A DNA stretch of 24,042 nucleotides, from the NCBI GenBank assembly GCA_023430725.1, contig JAEYZD010000041.1, positions 1 through 24,042 on the forward strand, read 5' to 3'. The position numbers were made by a program, and so were the translations under genes. Source of the stretch: Bacteroidota bacterium (GTDB lineage: Bacteria > Bacteroidota > Bacteroidia > Bacteroidales > VadinHA17). How positions within the stretch are numbered: the stretch's first letter is position 1; the number at the start of each line of letters is the position of its first letter. Of this stretch, positions 1 to 7,067 are shown piece by piece. Under the pieces are notes generated by a model that was not told the DNA's origin, made no database searches, and worked only from the letters and a program-made list of their open reading frames with translations.

Positions 1-623
1 GAGTTGCCCTGCTCAGAGCCATCAGCAAGCAGCGCATGTTTGCGAACCTCCGAGGCAGTGAATCCCGGTGCGATTATCATAACATGAAGTTTCTCCTTCA
101 GGTTCTCGATCCTGACAGTCTCAAGAAAACCGTGTATGGCAAACTTTGAGGCGGAATAACCTGTCCTGCCCGGCAAACCATGAAATCCTGCAATGGATGA
201 TACACCTACAATTGATCCCCTGTTCTTTACTATATATGGCAGGGCGAACTTTGTACAGTAAACCGTTCCCCAGAAGTTAACGTCCATAAGTCTCCTGAGA
301 ACTGACAGTTCAACGTCATCAAATAAAGCTCTCATAGAGATTCCTGCATTATTTATCAGGATATGGATTGTTCCGAATCTTTCAACTGTTTTTTCTATCA
401 GGAGGCGGCATTCCTCTTCCCTGGAGACATCAGTAGTGCAGGATAGGGTTTCGGCACCCATGGCAACTAATTCCTTCTCAAGTTCAGCCAGCTTTTCTTC
501 TGAGCGTGCCGCGAGGACCACCCTGCTGCCCCTGCGGGCGAATTCGAGTGCTGTGGCTCTGCCGATGCCTGAAGAAGCACCGGTGACAATCACTACTTTA
601 TCGCGGAACAGGTTGCGTTTCAT
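1..623 (-). CDS. Short-chain dehydrogenase/reductase (SDR), partial, C-terminus beyond left edge
   Basis: Reading leftward from an ATG at 623, 207 codons are open and run off the window. The classical SDR signature is complete: the Rossmann nucleotide loop GASSGIG at residues 15-21, NNAG at 91-94, the catalytic Ser in VSSIAG near 143, and Y-S-A-S-K with Tyr156 and Lys160. Such enzymes are cytosolic NAD(P)H-dependent oxidoreductases of small carbonyl or hydroxyl substrates. The substrate cannot be read from the sequence; the fold and length so far match classical SDRs of about 250-270 residues. It is divergent from tRNA-Lys, with 145 bases between. It differs clearly from the second SDR at 7133-7828, so this is not a local duplication. 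Family assignment is firm, function is open. Confidence 0.93.
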   Translation of the reverse strand, partial: MKRNLFRDKVVIVTGASSGIGRATALEFARRGSRVVLAARSEEKLAELEKELVAMGAETLSCTTDVSREEECRLLIEKTVERFGTIHILINNAGISMRALFDDVELSVLRRLMDVNFWGTVYCTKFALPYIVKNRGSIVGVSSIAGFHGLPGRTGYSASKFAIHGFLETVRIENLKEKLHVMIIAPGFTASEVRKHALLADGSEQGN

Positions 624-719
624 ATTCTTTCAGACGGAGGATAAATATAATGACATTTTGGCGTTACCGGGTCCGATGGTTAAATTTTTACAATTTTCGG
701 TAAAAGTGAGGATTTTTTT

Positions 720-749
720 TTGACAGGAATTTTTTTTGCCCTACATTTG
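720..749 (+). promoter_or_regulatory. Bacteroidota-type promoter of tRNA-Lys
   Basis: TTG at 720-722 is followed after exactly 19 bases by TACATTTG at 742-749, a perfect TAnnTTTG -7 element. Transcription would start near 756, about a dozen bases before the mature tRNA. This is the clearest promoter of the window and helps to identify the phylum. Confidence 0.8.
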
Positions 750-768
750 CACTCTCAAAAATTGGACT

Positions 769-841
769 GATTCAGTAGCTCAGCTGGTAGAGCACATCCC
801 TTTTAAGGATGGGGTCCTGGGTTCGAGCCCCAGCTGGATCA
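769..841 (+). tRNA. tRNA-Lys (anticodon TTT)
   Basis: The complete cloverleaf can be folded by eye. The acceptor stem 769-775 pairs with 834-840 over seven pairs, with one G-U. The D arm is 778-793. The anticodon stem 795-799/807-811 encloses the loop CTTTTAA with TTT at 802-804. A five-base variable loop follows, then the T arm 817-833 with loop TTCGAGC. The discriminator base is A841. CCA is not encoded, because ACGG follows, so it must be added by a nucleotidyltransferase. Confidence 0.97.
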
Positions 842-844
842 CGG

Positions 845-870
845 AGGCAGCTACCGCTGCCTTTTTTTTT
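845..870 (+). terminator. Rho-independent terminator of tRNA-Lys
   Basis: The 7-bp stem AGGCAGC/GCTGCCT (845-851 with 856-862) has a TACC loop and runs into nine T residues (862-870). It begins four bases after the tRNA, so the tRNA is a monocistronic unit. Confidence 0.9.
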
Positions 871-893
871 GATGCTACATTGAATGCTTCACC

Positions 894-945
894 ACCCTCG
901 TAGAGGGTGAAGAATTGTATAAACCTGCCGACCAAAAACAAAAGG
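894..945 (+). repeat. REP-like hairpin element, copy 1
   Basis: A hairpin ACCCTC-GTA-GAGGGT (894-908) is followed by AAGAATTGTATAA and by a CCTGC-GACCAAAAACAAA tail up to about 945. Copy 3 at 1038-1088 repeats nearly all of it. On the opposite strand the A-rich tail becomes a T-rich run preceded by a GGGCCC-centred hairpin (about 945-966), so the element may also end leftward transcripts. Confidence 0.75.
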
Positions 946-965
946 GTGGGCTGGGCCCGGCACAC

Positions 966-990
966 CAATTCTTATCGCTCTACGAGCGAT
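966..990 (-). repeat. REP-like hairpin element, copy 2 (inverted)
   Basis: On the minus strand this reads ATCGCTC-GTA-GAGCGAT followed by AAGAATTG. The GTA loop and the AAGAATTG flank match copies 1 and 3. The stem differs at paired positions: C-G pairs of copies 1 and 3 are replaced by other complementary pairs here, so the hairpin, not just its sequence, is kept. Confidence 0.65.
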
Positions 991-1037
991 GTCCAATGCA
1001 TGCAATTTGCTGTCAAAAAGTTATAGGACAGTGCATC

Positions 1038-1088
1038 ACCCTCGTAGAGGGTAAAGAATTGTATAATCCTGCGGACCAAAAACAAAGG
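1038..1088 (+). repeat. REP-like hairpin element, copy 3
   Basis: The hairpin ACCCTC-GTA-GAGGGT (1038-1052) is followed by AAAGAATTGTATAA, CCTGC-GACC and an A-rich tail. It differs from copy 1 (894-945) by only a few substitutions and one indel, 144 bases away in the same orientation. Confidence 0.75.
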
Positions 1089-1107
1089 TCGCCCTGTGCG
1101 GACGACC
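1081..1107 (-). terminator. Probable terminator of the Lrp-family gene
   Basis: On the minus strand, GGTCG(1107-1103)...CGACC(1091-1087) forms a hairpin with further G-C pairing inside, followed by TTTGTTTTT. It lies about 25 bases after the stop codon of the Lrp-like gene. Its T-rich tail is part of repeat copy 3, so the repeat seems to have been recruited as a terminator tail. Confidence 0.55.
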
Positions 1108-1131
1108 CTTATGTTATGAATGCTGTTGCAG

Positions 1132-1602
1132 TTACTTTGAAAGCACCGGTATCTGCCTGCTGATTGATTCCTCGAGGGAGATCAGTGTTTCAGTGCGCAT
1201 GATGCCGGGGATGGCCTGAATCTTCTCGGTCAGTACTTCGCGAAGATGCTCGTTATCGTGGGTGTAAACCTTAATAAACAACGAATAATTACCTGTTGTG
1301 TAGTGACATTCAATAACTTCAGGAATATCTTTCAGTTTGTTTATCACCTCCTTGTATTTACCCGGGTTATCCAGGTATAGTCCGATGTAAGCGCAAGTTC
1401 TGAATCCGACCATGATCGGATCAACCTTGAATTCAGATCCCTTTATTACACCAATCCTGATCAGCCTCTGAACCCTCTGATGAATGGCTGCACCTGAAAC
1501 GTTACAGTCGCGCGCAACCTCAAGATACGGGATCCTCGCATTCTTTGTAATGATATCCAGGATCTTCCTGTCCAGATTGTCAATTTGCAAATTTTCTGCC
1601 AT
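1132..1602 (-). CDS. Lrp/AsnC family transcriptional regulator
   Basis: The 156-residue protein has the normal length of the Lrp/AsnC (feast/famine) family. An N-terminal helix-turn-helix lies at about residues 22-52, with 'LDRKILDIITKNARIPYLE' opening it and the recognition helix around GAAIHQRVQRL. A RAM ligand-binding and oligomerisation domain covers about 67-145, including the TTGNYSLFIKV segment that usually lies at the effector pocket. These proteins bind DNA as dimers to octamers and respond to amino acids or related metabolites. The target and ligand are not visible here. It follows pyrD after 71 bases in the same direction, with its own likely -7 box in that gap, so it is probably transcribed separately as well as by read-through. 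Confidence 0.93.
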   Translation of the reverse strand: MAENLQIDNLDRKILDIITKNARIPYLEVARDCNVSGAAIHQRVQRLIRIGVIKGSEFKVDPIMVGFRTCAYIGLYLDNPGKYKEVINKLKDIPEVIECHYTTGNYSLFIKVYTHDNEHLREVLTEKIQAIPGIMRTETLISLEESISRQIPVLSK

Positions 1603-1652
1603 GATTACTTTCTATAATTTAGTCAATGAATATAATTCCGCCCCTAAACTTG

Positions 1653-1660
1653 CAAATTTA
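1653..1660 (-). promoter_or_regulatory. Possible -7 box for the Lrp-family gene
   Basis: On the minus strand TAAATTTG matches TAnnTTTG exactly, and a start near 1646 would give a leader of about 43 bases. No TTG lies at the usual 19-21-base spacing, so this is only a candidate. Confidence 0.4.
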
Positions 1661-1673
1661 AAGCAAATCAAGT

Positions 1674-2588
1674 TCAAATCCTATTTATAATACCAGTAAT
1701 TCTGTTGACAGAATCAAAATCTTTTTCAACAAGGAATTCTTCAATACCTTTTACGATACGGAGAGCAGTATCCGGTTCAATGAAGGAGGCGGTTCCAACC
1801 TGCACGGCAGCAGCGCCTGCCATAATGAACTCCAGTGCATCCTCCGCATTCATTATTCCTCCCAGCCCAATGACAGGAATCGTTACAGCCCTTGCGGTCT
1901 GCCATACCATCCTCAGGGCCACCGGTTTTATAGCTGGACCCGAAAGGCCCCCTGTGACCGTGGAGAGTTTAGGTGTCATGGACTTGACATCGATGGCCAT
2001 CCCGAGAAGAGTATTCACGAGTGATACCGCCTCTGCCCCTTCTTCTTCAGATATACGTGCAAATTCTGTTATATCGGTTACGTTCGGCGAGAGCTTGACA
2101 ATGAGCGTCTTGCTGTATGCCTTGCGCACTGCCGAGATTACTTCCCTCGCAGAGGACGGATTGGTGCCGAAAATCATTCCTCCCTTTTTGACATTGGGAC
2201 ATGAGATATTCAGCTCTATTGCCGGGATTGCCTGAAGCTTGTCAATACGGCGGGAGAGCTCAACGTAGTCTTCAATCGTGTTGCCGTTGACATTCACAAT
2301 CACATGTGTGTCATATTCTGCAAGACGGGGATATATATTCTTCTCGAAATAATCAATCCCCTTATTCTGGAGGCCCACTGCATTGAGCATCCCGGCAGGT
2401 GTCTCAGCCATACGCGGATAGGGATTTCCCTCACGCCATTCCAGGGTTGTTCCCTTGACAATGATTGCACCCAGAGCTGAGAGGTCCATAAAATCTTCAA
2501 GTTCGGAACCGTAACCACATGTTCCGGAGGCGAGCATTACCGGGTTTCGCAGCTCCAGCGCCCCTATTTTTAACCTGAGGTCTGCCAT
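1674..2588 (-). CDS. pyrD: Dihydroorotate dehydrogenase (NAD+), catalytic subunit PyrD, class 1B
   Basis: The enzyme oxidises dihydroorotate to orotate in de novo pyrimidine synthesis, using FMN, and passes electrons to PyrK. The protein has 304 residues, normal for class 1B. The N-terminal SGTCGYG (21-27), the NxxG-type NVNGNT around 99-104 and NISCPNVKKGG (127-137) are present; the class 1 catalytic base is Cys130 of SCPN. VKLSPNV and the C-terminal VIGLGGIMNAEDALEFIMAGAAAVQVG phosphate/FMN loop are also clear. The start codon lies inside the end of pyrK (19-base overlap), the typical translational coupling of the two subunits. The pairing with PyrK separates it from class 1A and class 2 enzymes. 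Confidence 0.97.
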   Translation of the reverse strand: MADLRLKIGALELRNPVMLASGTCGYGSELEDFMDLSALGAIIVKGTTLEWREGNPYPRMAETPAGMLNAVGLQNKGIDYFEKNIYPRLAEYDTHVIVNVNGNTIEDYVELSRRIDKLQAIPAIELNISCPNVKKGGMIFGTNPSSAREVISAVRKAYSKTLIVKLSPNVTDITEFARISEEEGAEAVSLVNTLLGMAIDVKSMTPKLSTVTGGLSGPAIKPVALRMVWQTARAVTIPVIGLGGIMNAEDALEFIMAGAAAVQVGTASFIEPDTALRIVKGIEEFLVEKDFDSVNRITGIINRI

Positions 2589-3349
2589 TTGAGATCGTTT
2601 ATGTTGAATACCGGTCCGTCAGTGCATGAACAGAGGTTTCCGGACGTTGTTGCCACGGTGCAGCAAAGACAGATCCCCATCCCGCAGGCCATGAGGTTTT
2701 CAAGAGAAACCTCACAGAATATGTCTCTCTTCCGGCAGACGGCCGCAACCGCCTTCATCATCGGTTCCGGACCACAGCAGTATACCTTGTCCCAAAGTTC
2801 ATCCCGGAATGCCGGAATGTCAGTCACAAAGCCCCTGTGTCCCTCTGATCCGTCCTCGGTCGACAACCACACCGGTCCCAATGCGCTGAACTCCTCATGG
2901 CTGAGAATCCTCGACCTGTTACGAAAACCAAGTGCAAAGTGAGGCTCCACACCTGATTCTCTTATCTTCCGGCCAAGATAAAGCAGAGGCGCCATACCGC
3001 ATCCCCCTCCTGTAAGAAGGACCCTCTCTCCACTTGCGGGAAGAGTAAATGAATTACCCAGCGGATAAATGAGATTAAGAGACTCTCCCGGAAAGAGTCG
3101 CGACAGTCTTTCAGTACCCGGACCTGCAATCTGAACAAGCAATGAGAGGGTGTTTGAAGAGTAATCGACGTCATGGACCGACAGAGGGCGACGGAGGAAC
3201 GTGGAAGGACTGTCTTTTACCAGGGCCTGAACGAACTGCCCCGGCTTTATTTCAGGCAGTCCCCCGCCCGAGTGTACTTTTAATACAAAGAAGCTGTCTG
3301 TCAGCTTTTTGTTCCCTGTAACCGTTAGATCTTCGATCCGCTTTTTCAT
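2570..3349 (-). CDS. pyrK: Dihydroorotate dehydrogenase electron-transfer subunit PyrK
   Basis: PyrK carries FAD and a [2Fe-2S] cluster and moves electrons from PyrD's FMN to NAD+. With the start at 3349 the protein has 259 residues. The FAD-binding RRPLSV lies at 53-58, the nucleotide loop LLTGGGCGMAPLL near 111-123, CCGPEPMM near 191-198, and the cluster ligands in ACGMGICLCC plus CSCTDGPVF (Cys222, 227, 230 and one of 240/242). An upstream ATG at 3379 is open, but a -7 box at 3367-3374 would place the transcript start near 3361, after that ATG. An AGGA sequence also precedes the ATG at 3349. The gene overlaps pyrD by 19 bases, so both subunits come from one mRNA. Confidence 0.96.
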   Translation of the reverse strand: MKKRIEDLTVTGNKKLTDSFFVLKVHSGGGLPEIKPGQFVQALVKDSPSTFLRRPLSVHDVDYSSNTLSLLVQIAGPGTERLSRLFPGESLNLIYPLGNSFTLPASGERVLLTGGGCGMAPLLYLGRKIRESGVEPHFALGFRNRSRILSHEEFSALGPVWLSTEDGSEGHRGFVTDIPAFRDELWDKVYCCGPEPMMKAVAAVCRKRDIFCEVSLENLMACGMGICLCCTVATTSGNLCSCTDGPVFNINDLKWQTSG

Positions 3350-3366
3350 CAGGAATCCTTTGCCTG

Positions 3367-3374
3367 CAAAAATA
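3367..3374 (-). promoter_or_regulatory. -7 box of the pyrK-pyrD operon
   Basis: The minus strand reads TATTTTTG, an exact TAnnTTTG match. The implied start near 3361 leaves a leader of about 12 bases to the ATG at 3349. No convincing TTG stands at the usual distance upstream. The box decides the pyrK start. Confidence 0.55.
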
Positions 3375-3394
3375 GACAATTTGGGGATACGTCG

Positions 3395-3838
3395 TCAGGA
3401 TGGTGTGTATTCGGTAAAAGATTTGTCGGAATAGAACATAACTATTCGGGTCAGCCGCCTGGCAGACGAGGCAGAATCATTCTCACCGGCAGGTCTTCCA
3501 CCTGAAGACATTTCCCTGCCCTCCTGAGCCTCCGGTAAATCCGGCAGCGGGTTAGACAGCTCAGAACCTGTATCACTCTCAGGCAGGCTTTCAGACGCCT
3601 CTGTGTCGAAAAGGGTAGGCTGGGATGCATACCTGTACATTGAGCCTCTTCCGAACAGCAGCCACTCAGCTGAAAGAGCCGGATATTTATGCAGCATCTT
3701 GATCACAAAATCGAGGCTGGGATTGTTTCTTCCTGAGAGAATGTGGGAGATTCCGGATGGTTGAACCCCGATTTCCTCGGCAAATTGAGCGTAACTCTTG
3801 TTCTCGTTCTGTAAAAACGCCTGTATTCTGTCTTTCAT
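3395..3838 (-). CDS. XRE-type helix-turn-helix transcriptional regulator
   Basis: The 147-residue protein opens with a cro/C1-type HTH (about residues 4-62): YAQFAEEIGVQPSGISHILSGRNNPSLDFVIKML, with the recognition helix around 27-36, then AEWLLFG. Residues 72-128 are a low-complexity linker rich in Ser, Glu, Pro and Gly. The C-terminal RLTRIVMFYSDKSFTEYTPS looks like a small conserved tail seen in Bacteroidota XRE proteins (recalled from the family, not checked). No enzymatic domain is present. Three TTAC-N4-GTAA palindromes sit just upstream, the nearest overlapping its -7 box, so autorepression is likely. The divergent symporter gene is the obvious second target. It ends 45 bases before the pyrK start on the same strand. 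Confidence 0.88.
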   Translation of the reverse strand: MKDRIQAFLQNENKSYAQFAEEIGVQPSGISHILSGRNNPSLDFVIKMLHKYPALSAEWLLFGRGSMYRYASQPTLFDTEASESLPESDTGSELSNPLPDLPEAQEGREMSSGGRPAGENDSASSARRLTRIVMFYSDKSFTEYTPS

Positions 3839-3854
3839 AACCTTGATATCAATA

Positions 3855-3913
3855 TTACAAATGTAACGAGAATACAGTTTACATGCGTAACTATATATTA
3901 TTTACATTTGTAA
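3855..3913. promoter_or_regulatory. Operator cluster A: three TTAC-N4-GTAA palindromes
   Basis: TTACAAATGTAA (3855-3866), TTACATGCGTAA (3879-3890) and TTACATTTGTAA (3902-3913) start 24 and 23 bases apart. Each has perfect TTAC/GTAA arms. They lie 17 to 75 bases upstream of the HTH gene start, as expected for binding sites of the autoregulated HTH protein. A related TACC-N4-GGTA palindrome follows at 3917-3928. Confidence 0.7.
3858..3865 (-). promoter_or_regulatory. -7 box of the HTH gene, inside operator 1
   Basis: The minus strand reads TACATTTG, an exact TAnnTTTG element, placed for a start near 3851 and a 13-base leader to the ATG at 3838. The box lies within the palindrome TTACAAATGTAA (3855-3866), so a bound repressor would block it. 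A TTG at the expected spacing is not seen. Confidence 0.5.
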
Positions 3914-4173
3914 TTATACCTACAGGTATTGTAAAATCCTACTGACGCCAACCTGTGATAACACGTCAATTATAATGTAATTATCAGTACAATGACATTA
4001 GTTTAGAGCCTATTAAAAACTGATTAATAGTTATTTAAGCATAATGAATCGATAATATCTAATCAATTTCACCATGCATCCGGAGTCTAATATTGATCTA
4101 TAATGCATATCAGACTTATAAAATATTGATATATAGTACTATATGAAAGCGCATCCCGTTAATCCATAAAAAT
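3914..4173. other. AT-rich non-coding stretch between operator clusters
   Basis: No open reading frame, RNA gene or strong terminator is seen here. The stretch is much richer in A and T than its surroundings. It holds an inverted repeat TGATAA...TTATCA (about 3956-3985) and many TATA-like runs. It may serve as promoter or flexible spacer DNA within the regulatory region; nothing more can be supported. Confidence 0.5.
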
Positions 4174-4254
4174 TTACATTGGTAATTGCATACTCATTAC
4201 GTCCGTAACTCATGACTCTGTTTTTCTGATATCCGAGTGTGTTTACATCTGTAA
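4174..4254. promoter_or_regulatory. Operator cluster B: three TTAC-N4-GTAA palindromes
   Basis: TTACATTGGTAA (4174-4185), TTACGTCCGTAA (4197-4208) and TTACATCTGTAA (4243-4254) start 23 and 46 bases apart, so the same 23-base register as cluster A with one position skipped. They lie 245-325 bases upstream of the symporter gene. The remaining 4255-4498 shows no gene and no exact TAnnTTTG box. Confidence 0.65.
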
Positions 4255-4498
4255 TCAGGGGGTTGAGTCAGATATTTTAATGGTTATGGTATAGGGCAGA
4301 GAGGGACGCCTTTTCTTATTTTTCGTCAAGTCGCTGAGATTTGATTATTTTTCACCTGGATTGACATGCAGTGGGAATATAGAAATCTGGAAACATAATT
4401 TAAAACATCTTTTCGGGAGTAATCTTTTGATTATCTTCATCCACTTGAAGAGTTAAACACTTTTTTTTCTGATTGAACAGAGGTATAAAGGCAGACTT

Positions 4499-5734
4499 AT
4501 GGTAAAAGGCAGATTCTCTTTGGCCATGCACTGGCAGATTCTGATCATGCTGGCGCTGGGTGGATTGTTCGGGTACTTCTTCCCCCATCTCACAAAATAC
4601 ACCAACTGGATTGGAGATGTCTTTCTCCGGGGACTGAATATGGTTATTGTTCCGCTTATCTTCTGTTCAATCATGACAGGTGTGGCGAGTGTCGGCACTG
4701 CCGAGAACCTCGGAAGACTGGGATTGAAAACCATGGGCTATTATATCCTTTCCACGCTGATTGCCATCCTTACCGGATTTCTTTTTGTGCAGATGATAAA
4801 GCCAGGTATAGGTGCAGATCTGGGTCTGCAGGTACCTCTTGAGGATATCTCTGTCGGGAAAGAGAGTTTCGGGCAGACGCTTATCAACATCGTTCCAACC
4901 AACATCATCAGGGCGATGTCGGAGGCCCAGATGCTTTCAATAATATTCTTTGCCATCCTGGCAGGATTCTTTGTCACCCGCGTGGGAGAGAAATCAAGGG
5001 TCCTGCTTGTTGACGTTGTAAACGCCATCCTCGACGTGATCATGAAGATCACTCTTTTTGTAATCAAGTTCACGCCGTTTGGTGTGTTCAGCATTATTGC
5101 CAAGGTGCTTTCACAGCAGATAAACAGTGGCAATCAGGTCGGAGAGATAATAAGCAGCATGGGAATTTACTTCCTGACTGTTGTTCTTGGCCTGGTGGTG
5201 CAGGGATTTGTCACCCTGCCCCTGCTGGTAAGATTTCTTGGGAGGGCCAACCCGATAAAGCACATGAGGAATATGTCCACTGTCATTCTCACGGCTTTCT
5301 CCACTTCCTCATCAAATGCCACGCTGCCTCTTACAATGGAGACCGTTGAGACAAAGAACGGCGTATCTAACAAGATAGCCAGTTTCACTCTTCCGCTCGG
5401 AGCCACAATCAACATGAACGGTACGGCACTTTATGAGTGTGTTGCCGTCATGTTCATTGCCCAGGCGTACGGGATTGATCTTTCGTTTGGTCAGCAGATG
5501 GTGGTCATCTTCACGGCATTGCTTGCGGCAATCGGTTCAGCCGGCATACCCATGGCAGGGCTTGTGATGATGGCTGTTGTCCTGAATGCAGTGGGACTTC
5601 CGCTGGAGGGGATCGGACTGATCCTTGCGGTTGACCGTATTCTCGACATGTTCCGGACAGCCATCAATGTTTACGGCGATACATGCGGGGCGGTGATTGT
5701 TGCGAAGTCAGAAGGGGAGCAGTTGTTGGTTTAG
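4499..5734 (+). CDS. Dicarboxylate/amino acid:cation symporter (DAACS/GltP family)
   Basis: A 411-residue inner-membrane secondary transporter coupling Na+ or H+ to uptake of acidic amino acids or C4-dicarboxylates. The hallmark elements are in order: N-terminal hydrophobic helices, the serine-rich hairpin STSSSNATLPLT (about 267-279), NMNGTALYE near 305, the second hairpin AAIGSAGIPMAG (about 343-354) and DRILDMFRTAINVYGD from Asp379. In the archaeal homologue GltPh the Arg aligned with Arg386 binds the substrate side-chain carboxylate, which favours glutamate, aspartate or dicarboxylates over neutral amino acids. It stands alone downstream of a long operator-bearing region and is probably controlled by the divergent XRE protein. 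A heptamer array begins six bases after its TAG stop. Confidence 0.95.
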   Translation: MVKGRFSLAMHWQILIMLALGGLFGYFFPHLTKYTNWIGDVFLRGLNMVIVPLIFCSIMTGVASVGTAENLGRLGLKTMGYYILSTLIAILTGFLFVQMIKPGIGADLGLQVPLEDISVGKESFGQTLINIVPTNIIRAMSEAQMLSIIFFAILAGFFVTRVGEKSRVLLVDVVNAILDVIMKITLFVIKFTPFGVFSIIAKVLSQQINSGNQVGEIISSMGIYFLTVVLGLVVQGFVTLPLLVRFLGRANPIKHMRNMSTVILTAFSTSSSNATLPLTMETVETKNGVSNKIASFTLPLGATINMNGTALYECVAVMFIAQAYGIDLSFGQQMVVIFTALLAAIGSAGIPMAGLVMMAVVLNAVGLPLEGIGLILAVDRILDMFRTAINVYGDTCGAVIVAKSEGEQLLV

Positions 5735-5740
5735 AACATT

Positions 5741-5762
5741 GGCAACAGGCAATAGGCAGTAG
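5741..5762 (+). repeat. Heptamer array (GGCARYA) after the symporter gene
   Basis: Three consecutive 7-base units, GGCAACA, GGCAATA and GGCAGTA, start six bases after the stop codon. An array of the same unit on the opposite strand lies at 5854-5882, so the two face each other around the terminator at 5821-5849. Confidence 0.75.
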
Positions 5763-5820
5763 AGTTGACAACCATATATTGTCTTCAGACAAGTATGAGT
5801 TTATAAGATTCACATCAATA

Positions 5821-5849
5821 AAAAGGGGCTCCATTCCGGAACCCCTTTT
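5821..5849. terminator. Bidirectional terminator between symporter and slyD-like genes
   Basis: AAAAGGGG pairs with CCCCTTTT, with an inner TCC/GGA pairing around a five-base loop. A-tract and T-tract on the two sides let it act on both converging transcripts. Confidence 0.85.
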
Positions 5850-5853
5850 CAAT

Positions 5854-5882
5854 ATTGCCAATTGACTGCTACCTACTGCCTA
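5854..5882 (-). repeat. Heptamer array, inverted, at the slyD-like stop codon
   Basis: On the minus strand the units read TAGGCAG, TAGGTAG, CAGTCAA, TTGGCAA, progressively decayed. The first TAG of the array is the stop codon of the SlyD-like gene (5880-5882). Confidence 0.7.
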
Positions 5883-6416
5883 TGAGCAGCTTCCTCCGCA
5901 GCCGCTGCTCTTGCTGCCGCATGATGAGCATCCGCCTGCCTCCGGGCCCATAAGCTCCTCAGGGGTGGCTTCACGGACACCGACAACCTTGCCCGAAAAA
6001 TGCAGATCGGTTCCTGCCAGGGGATGATTGAAATCCATCTTTACGAAGGCATCGGCAATCTCCACTACCACACCGTTCATCCTGTTACCCTGTGAATCCA
6101 TCATGGGAACCGTGTTGCCCACATAACATATCTCGCTTCTCAGAACTCCTTCATCCTCAAAGATGTTCCTTGGAAGGCTTATAACCATTTCTTCGCGGAC
6201 TTCGCCATAGGCGTCAGCTGCAAGCAGACTGAAATCAAATGCAGAACCCTCTTCCAATCCTGCTATGTTTGCCTCAAAGGCAGGAAGCAGACGGCCTGCT
6301 CCGAACACAAAACCCATTGGAGCCGCCTCCTCTACAGTCTCAATAACCCTGCCCTCCCTGTTGTTCTCGTGCAGTGTATATGTCAGTGAGGCATACCTGT
6401 TGTTTTCAATTTTCAT
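5880..6416 (-). CDS. SlyD-type FKBP peptidyl-prolyl cis-trans isomerase with metal-binding tail
   Basis: The 178-residue cytosolic protein matches the SlyD architecture: a split FKBP domain (about 1-70 and 125-155), with the GxxLPAFExxIxGL segment at 41-54 and the closing FSGKVVGVREAT, and an inserted IF chaperone domain (about 75-120, with SQGNRMNGVVVEI). The C-terminal tail is rich in Cys and Gly (Cys163, 166, 173, 177), comparable to the nickel/zinc-binding tail of E. coli SlyD although it lacks that tail's many histidines. Expected roles are proline isomerisation and folding help, possibly metal storage or delivery; no nickel enzyme is encoded nearby. The stop codon is a TAG that belongs to a heptamer array. 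Confidence 0.93.
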   Translation of the reverse strand: MKIENNRYASLTYTLHENNREGRVIETVEEAAPMGFVFGAGRLLPAFEANIAGLEEGSAFDFSLLAADAYGEVREEMVISLPRNIFEDEGVLRSEICYVGNTVPMMDSQGNRMNGVVVEIADAFVKMDFNHPLAGTDLHFSGKVVGVREATPEELMGPEAGGCSSCGSKSSGCGGSCS

Positions 6417-6456
6417 AACTATTTAATTTTATTGATAATACAAAATTTTATATAAA

Positions 6457-7023
6457 TTAAAAATAGAACTCTATGCGAATCTCCGGAGTGTCATACAATC
6501 CGTATTCATTTCCGGTAATACTCCAGAGGAATGTAATGTTCATACTGGACTTTCTGCCTGTAGGCTGGGAGATCCCGGCACCGGCCAGGAAACTTCCGTA
6601 ATACATGCGACCTGAATTCTCCGGCGCCGTCGTGAAAAACGACCTTTCGAGGCTGAGGGCCTCATACTCCCCGTGCACGAAAATCCCGGAGTTCCAGCCT
6701 ATAGGTATTATATTGTTAAGATCCTGTATCAGTGTCATCTGGAGCATGGCACGTCCACCATATATTGAGGTTCTTCCGAATGGATCCTTATAATACTGAA
6801 ATGACGGCCCAACCCCTACTGCAAGTCGCGGCAGGAGCCATAATCCGGCCAGGGGGGCAACCTCGATATTTGTTACTGTTCCGAACTGGAGTCCGAATGA
6901 TCCGCCAAAGAAGAGACGCTGCTTCAGCGGAGGGTTCTCATCCGGCTTCTTCGTCTCCGGGACCTGTCCGGCCGCAGTGGCAAAAATTACTAGTAGCGAC
7001 GTAATAGCCAGGATCTTCTTCAT
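6457..7023 (-). CDS. Secreted, probable small outer-membrane beta-barrel protein
   Basis: I take the ATG at 7023, because MKKILAITSLLVIFATAAGQ then forms a typical signal peptide; the upstream ATG at 7041 would add MRLLHQ. The 188-residue product has a charged, Pro-rich stretch after the leader (about 22-36) and then alternating hydrophobic/aromatic strands with Gly-rich turns (RLFFGGSFGLQFG, LAVGVGPSFQYY, MYYGSFLAGAGISQP, SMNITFLWSI). It ends in EIRIEFYF, a terminal Phe as in proteins recognised by the BAM machinery. No specific family is recognised. It is divergent from the SDR gene, with a perfect 16-base palindrome between them, and is separated by 40 bases from slyD. Confidence 0.75.
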   Translation of the reverse strand: MKKILAITSLLVIFATAAGQVPETKKPDENPPLKQRLFFGGSFGLQFGTVTNIEVAPLAGLWLLPRLAVGVGPSFQYYKDPFGRTSIYGGRAMLQMTLIQDLNNIIPIGWNSGIFVHGEYEALSLERSFFTTAPENSGRMYYGSFLAGAGISQPTGRKSSMNITFLWSITGNEYGLYDTPEIRIEFYF

Positions 7024-7067
7024 TTGATGCAGCAACCTCATTTTGAGGCTACAAATAAAATCAAAAA

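Noticed and set aside
436..723. 95-codon frame on the plus strand
   Set aside because: It is antisense to the SDR gene for most of its length and then runs into the tRNA promoter region, ending in low-complexity Phe codons.
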